This document shows positions 1 through 7,200 of a stretch of 16,430 nucleotides of DNA, one piece after another. The position numbers and the translations under genes are program-made. Positions within the stretch are counted from its first letter, which is position 1. The number at the start of each line of letters is the position of its first letter. Origin of the DNA: an uncultured Verrucomicrobiales bacterium (GTDB lineage Bacteria > Verrucomicrobiota > Verrucomicrobiia > Verrucomicrobiales > Akkermansiaceae); assembly GCA_937893015.1 (NCBI GenBank), contig CALBJX010000076.1:1-16430 (forward strand). The letters run 5' to 3'. The notes under the pieces are model-generated. The model was not told the DNA's origin. It worked only from the letters and a program-made list of their open reading frames with translations, and ran no database searches.

Positions 1-372
1 GGCTGCTTGTCGAGGTTCTCGAGGTAGTCGAGACGGGCGATGCTCTTCTTGATGGTGGCCATGTTGGTGAGCATGCCGCCCAGCCAACGGAAATTGACGT
101 AGTACTGACCGGTGGCCTCGGCGGCTTCCTTCACGGCTTCCTGAGCCTGGCGCTTGCAACCCACGAACAGAATCTTCTTGTTCTTGGCGGCCATGTCGGT
201 GAGGAAAGCACCGGCCTTGTCGAGGCACTTCTCGGTTTCTTCGAGGTTGATGATGTGGATACCGTTACGCTGGGTAAGGATATACTTCTTCATGTTGGGG
301 TGCCACTTGCGGGTCTGATGACCGAAGTGCACGCCGGCTTCCACCATCTTGGTGATGAGTTCGTTGACCATT
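1..372 (-). CDS. rpsB: 30S ribosomal protein S2 (5' part, runs off window)
   Basis: The minus strand from the ATG at 372 encodes MVNELITKMVEAGVHFGHQ followed by the hallmark S2 stretches KWHPNMKKYI, GIHIINLEET and RWLGGMLTN. These are the conserved N-terminal third of ribosomal protein S2, which helps join S1 to the small subunit. Only the first 124 codons lie inside the window; the remainder (normally about 230-280 aa in total) continues beyond base 1. The ATG is the only sensible start, because the second residue block matches the usual S2 N-terminus. No Shine-Dalgarno sequence precedes it. A strong promoter lies about 115 bp upstream and leaves a leader of about 107 nt. In most bacteria tsf (EF-Ts) follows rpsB; here that region is outside the window. 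Identification is very secure. Confidence 0.97.
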
Positions 373-486
373 GTATTATGTATGTGTTGTGCGTTTCTTA
401 TACCAGAGAACGCGGATTGTTGGAAGGTGCTGCGCTTTCGCCCCCAGCCCTCCGTTGTTGTTCATGCAGCATCAGCGGGGAGCGAC

Positions 487-515
487 AGGATACAGTGCAA
501 ACGGCGAATTGTCAA
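487..515 (-). promoter_or_regulatory. Sigma70-type promoter of rpsB
   Basis: On the minus strand, TTGACA (510-515) is separated by exactly 17 bp from TATCCT (487-492). The predicted start is near 480, giving an rpsB leader of about 107 nt (373-480). A consensus -35 box suits a ribosomal protein operon. Confidence 0.75.
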
Positions 516-575
516 TCAAAAACACGCGCCGAGCGCATTTTTATGCACTCGCCTTTTTGATGTTTCTGCGGCGGC

Positions 576-1277
576 TCAATGCCTTTGCGCGGTAGCTCGC
601 AGTCTCTCCTGTGCCTGCATTTCCGCAAGAGAAAGATGCTCAGCCGCCGCTTGTTCCTGCCAGCATCGGCAGAACTTCAGATACTGTTCCGCCGGCATGT
701 CGCGAACCGACAGATGCTGCGAAAAGACGCGGCGCACCGCGGCATTCTCTAGACTCAGAAAGAAATGCGGTGCCGCCCAATGCAGAGCCTGAGTGAATCC
801 GTTTTTGTTTCTGAACAGGTTGTACAGCTCCGCGAAGTGCTCTTCCTCCTGCTCACCCGCAGCCAGCGCAAGAGCACATTCCAACAAATCCCACCAGCGT
901 TCGGTCGGTACAAGTTCCCCATCGGGACCTTTATGGTTGAAAAACTTGCGCTGCTCCTTGCTCACTTTCACAGCCTTATCCCACGATTCCTCATCCGGAA
1001 GGTCCGCCTCCGTCATCTCCAAATAAGGAAGGAAATAGACCATCATCTTGTGAGCTCTTTCGTAAGTGAAGGCCCTGCCGAGTCGATGCGTAAACATGAG
1101 AGCGAGGATGGAGAAGGGGTCCACGGATTGCTCTTCAAGAATGTGTCGTCCGTTCGGCTCCGGCACACTCATAAATTGAGTTTGCGCATCGGCTGTCAGC
1201 CTCTCAATGAAAGGGGTGTTGTGGCGTTGTTTGTTCAGGCAGAGGGCAACGGCCTGACAAAAATCAAAGGAATTCAT
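576..1277 (-). CDS. Unrecognised 233-aa cytoplasmic protein
   Basis: I do not recognise this family. The protein is soluble with no signal peptide or membrane segment, rich in Glu, aromatic residues and Cys, and looks mostly helical. Its C-terminal part (SLAEMQAQERLRATAQRH) is charged and helix-prone. The start needs choosing. TTG at 1292 lies inside the promoter -10 box. ATG codons occur at 1283 and 1277, and the promoter at 1284-1311 puts transcription start at about 1277, so the ATG at 1277 (MNSFDFCQAV) is the best start on a leaderless message. It ends at TGA 576-578, about 60 bp before the rpsB promoter, with no clear terminator between, so some read-through into rpsB is possible. The function is unknown; the open frame, own promoter and codon use support a real gene. 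Confidence 0.7.
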   Translation of the reverse strand: MNSFDFCQAVALCLNKQRHNTPFIERLTADAQTQFMSVPEPNGRHILEEQSVDPFSILALMFTHRLGRAFTYERAHKMMVYFLPYLEMTEADLPDEESWDKAVKVSKEQRKFFNHKGPDGELVPTERWWDLLECALALAAGEQEEEHFAELYNLFRNKNGFTQALHWAAPHFFLSLENAAVRRVFSQHLSVRDMPAEQYLKFCRCWQEQAAAEHLSLAEMQAQERLRATAQRH

Positions 1278-1283
1278 GCTCAT

Positions 1284-1311
1284 ACTATACAAAAATATAT
1301 GAAAAAGTCAA
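1284..1311 (-). promoter_or_regulatory. Promoter of the 233-aa gene, leaderless spacing
   Basis: Minus-strand TTGACT (1306-1311), 16-bp spacer, TATAGT (1284-1289). Exactly 6 nt separate the -10 box from the ATG at 1277, so the start codon should coincide with +1. Confidence 0.65.
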
Positions 1312-1399
1312 GAAAAATCATCTTGTGTATTCGACATTGTGTATTCGATAAATGGCGAATGCTTCAATGAATGGAGCGGGTGTCGTTGGGGGGGGACAT

Positions 1400-1432
1400 A
1401 AAAATGGTCTGACCATCGGTCAGACCATTTTT
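1400..1432 (-). terminator. Bidirectional intrinsic terminator after the MFS gene
   Basis: A perfect 15-bp inverted repeat (1400-1414 and 1418-1432) with a 3-nt loop, carrying A-tracts on one side and T-tracts on the other. It can end transcription of the minus-strand MFS operon and would also work on the plus strand. The stem core is GGTCTGACC/GGTCAGACC. Confidence 0.85.
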
Positions 1433-1472
1433 TCGGCGCTGAAGGCGCACGTTTTTTTAATTTGTTATTCCC

Positions 1473-2939
1473 TCAATTGTGCTTCTTCGGCAACAGGAAG
1501 AAGGTGAGGCCGCAGAGCACCATGAGCACGCCCGCCAGACACAGCGGCACGCCGAGCTCGATGTTCATGTCCTTGAGCATGCCGCCCAGCCAGCTGATGA
1601 GCGCACCCGCACCCACGGAGGTGAGGTTGAGCATGCCGTAACCCGTGGCGGCGAAACGCTCGTCAATATGGGAGCGCAGCACGGGCATGAGCGTGGCATC
1701 CAGAGAGCCCTGGGCCACACCCTGCATGGAGACGAGAGCCACCGTGAGCCCCAGACCGAGGATGGCGGGGTCGGTCATACCCAGTGCCATGGCCACAATC
1801 ACGCAGGGACCCGCCAACATGAAGCAGATGCCGGGCACATAGGCGCGGCTGTTGGGGTTCTGGGTGCGCAGGAACCAGAAGTCCGCCACGGCGGCTGCGG
1901 CCAGCACGGCCACATACTTCGCCATGTTGATCCAGAAGGTCGCCATGGGACCGGCCTCGCCTTCGGACACGCCGAACATATCCTGGAGCAGACGGGGATA
2001 CCAGCCCATGAGGAACCAGTTGGCAAAGCCCGCGAAGCAGTACATGATGAGCAGCAGCGGGAAGGCACGGGAGGAGAAGAAGCTCTTCAGCACATCGCCG
2101 ATACCGAACTCGGGAGCCTTCTCGGCGGGCTTCTCCTCGGTCTCCGCAGCGGCTTCCGTTGTCTCCGCAGCCACGGCGGGCTTGGGGTCGTGCAGGAAGA
2201 GAATCACGATGAGCGCATACGCCACGCCGATGAAGCCGAAGCTCTCGAACGTAAGGCGCCAGCCCAGCGCATAGGGGGATTCGGACGCGAGGATGGCACC
2301 GCAGCCCGCAAGCATCTGCCCCGCGTAGATACCGCTCATGTGGATACCCGTGGCAAGGGAGCGGGTGCTGCCGCGGTGGTAATCGGTGATGAGCGCCAGA
2401 GCGGCGGGGATGTAGAAAGCCTCGGAAATGCCCATGGCACCGCGCCAGAAGATGAGCTCTTCGTAACTCTCGGCCTTACCCGTCATCCACGTCACCACGG
2501 ACCACACCACCAGCGAGCAGAGAATGATGAACTTGCGGCTGAAGCGGTCGGCCATGTAACCGCCCACGGGGCTGAGCGCGGCGTACACGATGAGGAAGGC
2601 GGAGGTCACCGTGCCGAACTGCGCCTGCGTCATGGTGATGCCGCCCTCACCCTCGGTGATGGAGGCGTTGAGCACGGCGAGCAGCTGGCGGTCGAAGTAG
2701 TTGAGCATCACCACCACCCACAGCACGGCCACGGCAATCCACGCCCACTTGCCGGGCGCGGTGACGGGGGCTTTCGGGGAGGCGGGCTTGGCTTTCACGC
2801 CCTGCTTGAGCGCCACCACGATGATGGCCGCCACCACGGCGAGCGAGGCCCACAGGGTGTAGGGAGACGCTGCCGCACAGGCATGGATAACGGGAGCGAG
2901 AACGGCGTTGAGCGCCTCGGTAATCGGACTTGTTTCCAT
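1473..2939 (-). CDS. MFS transporter, candidate sialic-acid/sugar-acid permease
   Basis: This 488-aa inner-membrane protein is a major facilitator superfamily transporter. The N-domain shows the MFS motif A (GGYMADRFSRKF, about 126-137) between TM2 and TM3, preceded by LNYFDRQLLAVL (79-90), which is typical of anion:cation symporters of the ACS/NanT-like type. A Glu/Ala-rich central loop (about 251-280) separates the two six-helix halves. An additional hydrophobic segment at about 26-44 precedes the canonical first helix (about 65-80), so the protein may have 13 membrane spans. It is the last gene of a minus-strand operon, 38 bp downstream of the exported kelch gene, and is followed by a terminator. 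The neighbours suggest a sialic-acid-like substrate, but no substrate-binding residue visible here proves it. There is no Shine-Dalgarno sequence before the ATG. Confidence 0.88.
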   Translation of the reverse strand: METSPITEALNAVLAPVIHACAAASPYTLWASLAVVAAIIVVALKQGVKAKPASPKAPVTAPGKWAWIAVAVLWVVVMLNYFDRQLLAVLNASITEGEGGITMTQAQFGTVTSAFLIVYAALSPVGGYMADRFSRKFIILCSLVVWSVVTWMTGKAESYEELIFWRGAMGISEAFYIPAALALITDYHRGSTRSLATGIHMSGIYAGQMLAGCGAILASESPYALGWRLTFESFGFIGVAYALIVILFLHDPKPAVAAETTEAAAETEEKPAEKAPEFGIGDVLKSFFSSRAFPLLLIMYCFAGFANWFLMGWYPRLLQDMFGVSEGEAGPMATFWINMAKYVAVLAAAAVADFWFLRTQNPNSRAYVPGICFMLAGPCVIVAMALGMTDPAILGLGLTVALVSMQGVAQGSLDATLMPVLRSHIDERFAATGYGMLNLTSVGAGALISWLGGMLKDMNIELGVPLCLAGVLMVLCGLTFFLLPKKHN

Positions 2940-2977
2940 AATGTTTCTAGAGTTAGGTTATTGTTTTCGTAAGAGGA

Positions 2978-4129
2978 TTAGTGCAGAGGTCTCTCGGGGA
3001 CGTGAATCTCGCCGCCGTTGGCATCCTGTTCCTCGTTGAGGCGCACGGCGCTGATGAGGGGGGTGCGCACGCGGGGACGGAGCTCACCCGAGATGGTGTA
3101 GATGGTGTTGCCGATGAGAACGCAGGGAGCCGTCGCCACGCCGACGGTGTTTTCACCCTCCTTGCTCCAGAAACCGCCTTCGGGGTTGAAGGCGTAGACG
3201 GCGCGGTTCTGCCCGGGGTGCGTGGCGGGAGGGGTGCCCGCCAGCGTGGCGCGGTAGAAGTTACCGGGGTCGCCGCCCACGACGTAGAGTTTGCCCGCGA
3301 AGGAGGGCAGGGGGGTGGCCATGCCGACGATGGTTTCCGGCATGTCGGCGGCGGTGCTCCAGCTGTCCGCGGCGGGGTCGTACACCAGCGTGCTCGCCAG
3401 ATAGGTACGCTCGGCCTTGCCTGCGGCATCGGGGTGCAGGCTGCAGCCGCCCGCCACGTATATCTTGCCCTTCACCACGCCCGCAGCTGCGAGCATGCGG
3501 CCGTCATCCGGCATGGGGGCGAGCTCGCGCCATGCGTTGTTCTCGAACACGAAGCAGCGCTTGAGTGCTGTGACGGAATCTGCGGCCTCCTGCCCGCCGA
3601 AGACGTACAGCTTGCCATCCATCTCCACGAAAGCGGGGTAGGCCACGGGGATGGGCAGGTCAGCGAGCTCCTTCACCTTGAACTTGTTGCGGTAGTAGCG
3701 CACCATGATGGCCTTGTTCAGATGGCCGTCGGCGTTACAGCCGCCCGCAATCATCATGCCCTTGTCCGTGGAGGCGCAGGCAGCGTAGCCCACGGGGTAG
3801 GGCAGCTTGCCGATGCGCGTCACGCCGCCCAGCGTGGGGCTGAGCACGTCCACCTCGTCATGGAACACCTTGGGCCCCTGCACATTGGCGGAGGGTTTAT
3901 CTCCGGGGAAGTTCGCGCCGCCCGCCATGATGATTTGCGAACCGCCGTACTCCATGGGCATCTCGGCGGCGACCATGCCGGCGCAGCCGAGCGGGTCGAG
4001 CACCTTGTGGCAGTTGGCCGTCAGCACCGTTTCCACGGGCGGCAGCATGTCGACCTCGTCCTCATCGACAATCACGGCCGAGAGAGGCAGGGCGCACAGC
4101 AAAGGAATCAGAGGGAGGAGTTTTTTCAT
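2978..4129 (-). CDS. Exported kelch protein, NanM-like (cyclically permuted mutarotase family)
   Basis: This 383-aa protein begins with a Sec-type signal peptide (MKKLLPLIPLLCALPLSA) and should be periplasmic. It carries a kelch beta-propeller with repeated Gly-Gly turns at about residues 70, 129, 178, 227 and 285 (MAGG, IAGG, VFGG, VAGG, VVGG). The GGANFPGDKP segment (70-79) and the C-terminal GELRPRVRT (348-356) are characteristic of the N-acetylneuraminate epimerase/mutarotase NanM family. In E. coli NanM speeds conversion of alpha- to beta-Neu5Ac in the periplasm, which aids uptake. It lies between a second, unexported paralogue (39 bp upstream) and an MFS permease (38 bp downstream) in one operon. 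Family membership is strong; the exact sugar is inferred. No lyase, epimerase or kinase of sialic-acid catabolism is in the window. Confidence 0.85.
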   Translation of the reverse strand: MKKLLPLIPLLCALPLSAVIVDEDEVDMLPPVETVLTANCHKVLDPLGCAGMVAAEMPMEYGGSQIIMAGGANFPGDKPSANVQGPKVFHDEVDVLSPTLGGVTRIGKLPYPVGYAACASTDKGMMIAGGCNADGHLNKAIMVRYYRNKFKVKELADLPIPVAYPAFVEMDGKLYVFGGQEAADSVTALKRCFVFENNAWRELAPMPDDGRMLAAAGVVKGKIYVAGGCSLHPDAAGKAERTYLASTLVYDPAADSWSTAADMPETIVGMATPLPSFAGKLYVVGGDPGNFYRATLAGTPPATHPGQNRAVYAFNPEGGFWSKEGENTVGVATAPCVLIGNTIYTISGELRPRVRTPLISAVRLNEEQDANGGEIHVPERPLH

Positions 4130-4168
4130 CGAGAAGTCTGAAGGGTGGGAATCGCGGTTGGGGGTGGG

Positions 4169-5152
4169 TTAATGCATTTTGGCGGCCCAGACCTCGTTGG
4201 AGCGTTTGCCGGGGCGCTGCTCGCCGTTCACGATGACGGCAAGACCGTTCCATTCCGCGCAGGGCAGCACGGCGCGTGCCGCGGCGATGGTGCCCGCATC
4301 CGACCACGCGTCGCGGGCGGGGGAGTAGCAGAGGCTCTGGTTGTGGAAGCCGGGGTGGTTGGCGGGCGTAAAGCCTTTCACGGTGGCGTCATCGCCGCCC
4401 AGCAGGTAGATGTGGCCGTTGATGACGGGGCAGGGCGTGGGAGCCGCGCCGCAGAAGTGCGGCAGGTGGCTCAGGCGGCGCCAACCGCCGGAAATGCTGT
4501 AGCTCCAAGCCTCGGTGAGCATCTCGCGCACCATCTTGCCGTTCTCGCCGGGGATGATGCCGATGCCGCCGAGCACGTAAATCGTGTGGCCGATGACGGC
4601 CATCTGGTGCAGGAAACGACCGCGGGCGGGGAGGGTATCGCCCTCTGTCCACGTGTCCGTTTGCGGGTCGTATACCCACATGCGGCTCTCGGCATCCTGC
4701 TCGCCGGGGGCAACGCTGCCGCCCGTCACATACACCTTGCCGCCCATCACGACGGCGGCGTGGCCCGTAAGCGTGGTCGGCAGGGGGGCGAGCGTCTTGC
4801 AGGTGATGTCGCCGTTTTCGTAGGTGAGAAGATAGCAATCCGCGAGCGCACCGCCCGCGTTGGAGCCGCCGATGAGCATCATGCCCTGCGGCAGGGAAGC
4901 CGTGGCACCATAGCCCAGAGGCTTGGGCAGCGGGGTGGCGTCCTGCCAGCCGATGCCGCCTTTCTCCATCACGAAGATGCGGTCCGTCCAGCGCTTGGGC
5001 CCTCCCTCCCACAGGGGCTTTTCAGGGAAATTGGCACCGCCGCAGACCACGAGTGCGCCGTTCGTTACGCCTGCGAACATGCCCGCCCAGCCCTCGGCAT
5101 CAGGCAAATCCGCGAGCTTCTTCCAATCCAGAGAAAATTCCGTTTCTTGCAT
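4169..5152 (-). CDS. Cytoplasmic kelch protein, NanM-like (cyclically permuted mutarotase family)
   Basis: This 327-aa kelch beta-propeller is the first gene of the operon. Gly-Gly turns occur at about 38, 95, 144, 195 and 252, and the family landmarks GGANFPEKP (38-46) and NGEQRPGKRSNEVW (309-322) match the NanM-like mutarotase family and correspond to those of its downstream paralogue. Unlike that paralogue it has no signal peptide: MQETEFSLDWKKLADL is polar, and an in-frame TAG sits four codons upstream of the ATG, so no longer secretory start is available. It should therefore act in the cytoplasm. The promoter at 5159-5187 places +1 on the ATG, so the message is predicted leaderless. It is probably an anomer-converting enzyme or sugar-acid-handling protein; an unrelated kelch binding role cannot be excluded. 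Confidence 0.83.
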   Translation of the reverse strand: MQETEFSLDWKKLADLPDAEGWAGMFAGVTNGALVVCGGANFPEKPLWEGGPKRWTDRIFVMEKGGIGWQDATPLPKPLGYGATASLPQGMMLIGGSNAGGALADCYLLTYENGDITCKTLAPLPTTLTGHAAVVMGGKVYVTGGSVAPGEQDAESRMWVYDPQTDTWTEGDTLPARGRFLHQMAVIGHTIYVLGGIGIIPGENGKMVREMLTEAWSYSISGGWRRLSHLPHFCGAAPTPCPVINGHIYLLGGDDATVKGFTPANHPGFHNQSLCYSPARDAWSDAGTIAAARAVLPCAEWNGLAVIVNGEQRPGKRSNEVWAAKMH

Positions 5153-5158
5153 TGCATC

Positions 5159-5187
5159 ATCCTAGCACAAGCAACTTGCGGAAACAA
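5159..5187 (-). promoter_or_regulatory. Promoter of the kelch-kelch-MFS operon, leaderless spacing
   Basis: Minus-strand TTGTTT (5182-5187), 17-bp spacer, TAGGAT (5159-5164), then exactly 6 nt to the ATG at 5152. The -35 box is weak. Confidence 0.55.
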
Positions 5188-5309
5188 GGGGATTTTTGGG
5201 AGAGAAAATAAAAAAATGAAAGTTTGCGGGGGTGGCGGGGCGGCGTCCGAAGTTCCCATGATGGAGAAGGCGGAAGCGGGCGGAACCCCGAACTCAGGGC
5301 ATCGCACAT

Positions 5310-5924
5310 TCAGTGCAGTCTTGCGCACACGGCGCAGGTGGGTTTGCAGCCGCGGGCAGGGCAGTGTAGGCGGCCCCAGAGCACCATGCGTAGGTGCAGC
5401 CGGCCCCAGCTTGTCTGCGGGTAGAGCTTTTTGAGATCGGCCTCCACTTTTTCCACGGTCGTGCCGCGGGAGAGCCCCCAACGGTGCGCCAGGCGGAAGA
5501 TGTGCGTATCCACGGGGAAGGCGGGATAGCCGAAGGCTTGGTTCATGACGACGCTTGCTGTCTTGTGCCCCACGCCGGGCAATGCTTCCAGTTCCGCGAA
5601 GGTGCAAGGAACAGCTCCGCCGTGGCGCTCGCAGAGCAGCTGCGCCATCTCGACAAGCCGTTTGGCCTTGCTTTCATAGAAACCGCAGGAGTGGATGAGG
5701 CGTCCGACGTCCTGCCAATCCGCCGCAGCCATAGCAGGTGCATCGGGATAGGCGGCAAAGAGCGCAGGCGTGACGATGTTCACGCGGGCATCCGTGCACT
5801 GGGCGGAGAGCATGACCGCCACCAGCAGGGTGAACGGGTCGCTGTGGTGCAGCGGCACCTCGGGGGTCGGGATGCCGCGCTCCAGCTCTTCGGCGACGAT
5901 GAGCGCTTTTTCGGCGCGTCTCAT
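5310..5924 (-). CDS. nth: Endonuclease III, DNA glycosylase/AP lyase, C-terminus apparently frameshifted
   Basis: This base-excision repair enzyme removes oxidised pyrimidines and cuts at abasic sites. The helix-hairpin-helix LPGVGHKTASVV (115-126) contains the catalytic Lys121, and VDTHIFR (138-144) holds the catalytic Asp139. LSAQCTD (39-45) matches the LSAQATD of E. coli Nth. The C-terminus should hold four Cys ligands of a [4Fe-4S] cluster. C188, C193, C197 and C200 are present, but the frame stops at TGA 5310-5312 four residues after C200, before the final Cys. Removing one base (5312) would restore GluCysAlaMetPro-stop ending at 5294, giving the expected C-X5-C spacing. Spacing of the first ligand is also unusual (C188-X8-C197, against C-X6-C). 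It is the second gene of an operon, 16 bp after a lipoprotein gene, with no Shine-Dalgarno sequence. Confidence 0.9.
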   Translation of the reverse strand: MRRAEKALIVAEELERGIPTPEVPLHHSDPFTLLVAVMLSAQCTDARVNIVTPALFAAYPDAPAMAAADWQDVGRLIHSCGFYESKAKRLVEMAQLLCERHGGAVPCTFAELEALPGVGHKTASVVMNQAFGYPAFPVDTHIFRLAHRWGLSRGTTVEKVEADLKKLYPQTSWGRLHLRMVLWGRLHCPARGCKPTCAVCARLH

Positions 5925-5940
5925 GGCGGCGCGTTTGTGT

Positions 5941-6141
5941 TTAGCGGCGCTCGGCGTTGCTCAGCGGGCCGAGCACGGCATCAGCCTCCTGCTTGGTGGT
6001 GCTGCTCCAGGATTTCACGCGTTCGCTGCTGCCGGAGGGGGCAACAACAGTGCGGTTGGAGGGCGGCACGGGGGGCATGGAGGAGAAGCAGGAGGAAAGA
6101 AGGATGCTGCTCAGGGCGGCGGTGCAGAGGAGTGCTTTCAT
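5941..6141 (-). CDS. Small lipoprotein, 66 aa, unknown function
   Basis: The start at 6141 (MKALLCTAALSSILLSSC) gives a lipoprotein signal peptide with lipobox LSSC and the lipidated Cys at residue 18. A longer frame from 6177 would add twelve polar residues in front of the signal sequence, so it is rejected. The mature part is about 49 residues, rich in Pro, Ser and Thr (SSMPPVPPSNRTVVAPSG), looks disordered and has no recognised domain. It lies 16 bp upstream of nth on the same strand, so the two are probably co-transcribed, although no functional link is evident. I see no convincing promoter in 6142-6190, and the terminator of the upstream operon lies directly ahead of it. Confidence 0.68.
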   Translation of the reverse strand: MKALLCTAALSSILLSSCFSSMPPVPPSNRTVVAPSGSSERVKSWSSTTKQEADAVLGPLSNAERR

Positions 6142-6197
6142 GTCGGAAACGAGGTGTTGTAGGTGAGATGCTCGCAAGGAGATTTTTGTTGTAAAAA

Positions 6198-6224
6198 ACC
6201 GCCTGTCGGCATGCGACAGGCGGT
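6198..6224 (-). terminator. Intrinsic terminator of the coiled-coil operon
   Basis: An 11-bp perfect stem (6198-6208 with 6214-6224, loop 5 nt), followed on the minus strand by a run of T. It lies about 45 bp after the stop of the 297-aa gene. Confidence 0.85.
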
Positions 6225-6269
6225 GGGGAAAATGTCAAGCCGGTAGCGGCTCGGCCTGTGCAATCCGCA

Positions 6270-7163
6270 TCAGTTGCCGAGGGGCTTCAGGCGGAACACG
6301 CGGTCACCCACGGCAGGACGGAGGCCGGCGGGAAGAGCATCCACATCGAACTCAGCCGTGATCTGACCATCCTTGATGCTGGTGATACGAAGAACGGTGA
6401 TGACCGTGCTGCCGCGCTTCACCAGCAGGGGCTCGTCCTTCACGAGACCGCTGTCGGCACCCACGTGGAAGATGACGTATTTCCAGCTGGCGTCGGCCGC
6501 TTCGATGGAGAACTCCTGACCATTCTTCGTGTACTCGCGGAAGAAACGATCGTTGATTTCGTTGAGGCGGGCAAGCTCGGCCTTCTGCTTCTTGAGCTCG
6601 GCTTCGGTGGCGGTCAATTCATCGCCCACCTTAGTGAGGGATTTTTGGAGGGTTTCGGCCTCTTCTCCTTGCGCTTTGTAGATTTCGCCCAGTTTTTCAA
6701 CGGCGCTGTCGTAATCCGGCGTCTCATCGCTGCACATGTCGATGACGGAGAGGAGGTCGGCATTGCCGTTGGCCTGCTGCTTGGAATCAGCCACCCAGCT
6801 GCCGACGCTCTTGTCTTCCTTCTGCTTGGCAAGCTCGGCTTCGAGGCTGGTGCGCTCGGCTTCCTTGGCCTTCAAAGCGTCCTGAGCCAGATCGCACTTG
6901 GACTTCTGGTCACCCACTTCCACGCGGGCGGCTTCCGTGCCGTTGACGGCCGTGGCGCGCTCGCCGGCCACCTTGGCGGCCGTGGCCTGGAGCTCGTTGT
7001 TGAGGGCGCGAAGACCCGTGGCGGAAGCGTTGTCAATCTGTGAACCGCCGCCGTGCGTGTAGGTCACGATGGTCATCGCCTTCTGCTGCTGACCGGAGAC
7101 GTACACCAGTGCGCCGCCCGCCACCAGAACGAGGAGAGAAATGGCAAGTTGAGAGAGTTTCAT
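6270..7163 (-). CDS. Membrane-anchored coiled-coil protein with MreC-like C-terminal domain (paralogue B)
   Basis: This 297-aa protein has one N-terminal hydrophobic segment (about 6-23, LAISLLVLVAGGALVYV) that should anchor it in the inner membrane. A long helical, Ala/Glu/Lys-rich region (about 48-212) has coiled-coil character. The C-terminal beta-rich domain (about 226-295) contains WKYVIFHVGADSGLVKDEPL and ends VGDRVFRLKPLG. The W-x-[YF]-V-I pattern followed by xGxDxGL/I resembles the C-terminal beta domain of MreC and similar periplasmic scaffold proteins, although I cannot confirm homology by eye. The upstream neighbour (7201-8043) has the same architecture and a clearly related C-terminal domain, so the two probably arose by duplication and may form a heteromer. 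The genes are 37 bp apart and share a promoter and terminator. The function is unknown; an envelope scaffold is the best guess. Confidence 0.8.
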   Translation of the reverse strand: MKLSQLAISLLVLVAGGALVYVSGQQQKAMTIVTYTHGGGSQIDNASATGLRALNNELQATAAKVAGERATAVNGTEAARVEVGDQKSKCDLAQDALKAKEAERTSLEAELAKQKEDKSVGSWVADSKQQANGNADLLSVIDMCSDETPDYDSAVEKLGEIYKAQGEEAETLQKSLTKVGDELTATEAELKKQKAELARLNEINDRFFREYTKNGQEFSIEAADASWKYVIFHVGADSGLVKDEPLLVKRGSTVITVLRITSIKDGQITAEFDVDALPAGLRPAVGDRVFRLKPLGN

Positions 7164-7200
7164 GTCGAAAAATCTTTCTTGTGGTTAGTGTTGTGAAATC

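Noticed and set aside
1479..2972. 497-codon open frame on the plus strand opposite the MFS gene
   Set aside because: It is antisense to a clear transporter, has low-complexity His/Gly/Glu-rich content and no family motif; it arises from GC-rich codon use on the opposite strand.
2981..4141. 386-codon plus-strand frame opposite the exported kelch gene
   Set aside because: A shadow of the kelch gene, rich in Ala/Gly/His, with no promoter or recognisable domain.
4145..5434. 429-codon plus-strand frame opposite the cytoplasmic kelch gene and the nth end
   Set aside because: It spans two real genes on the other strand and the operon promoter; the composition is that of a mirror frame.
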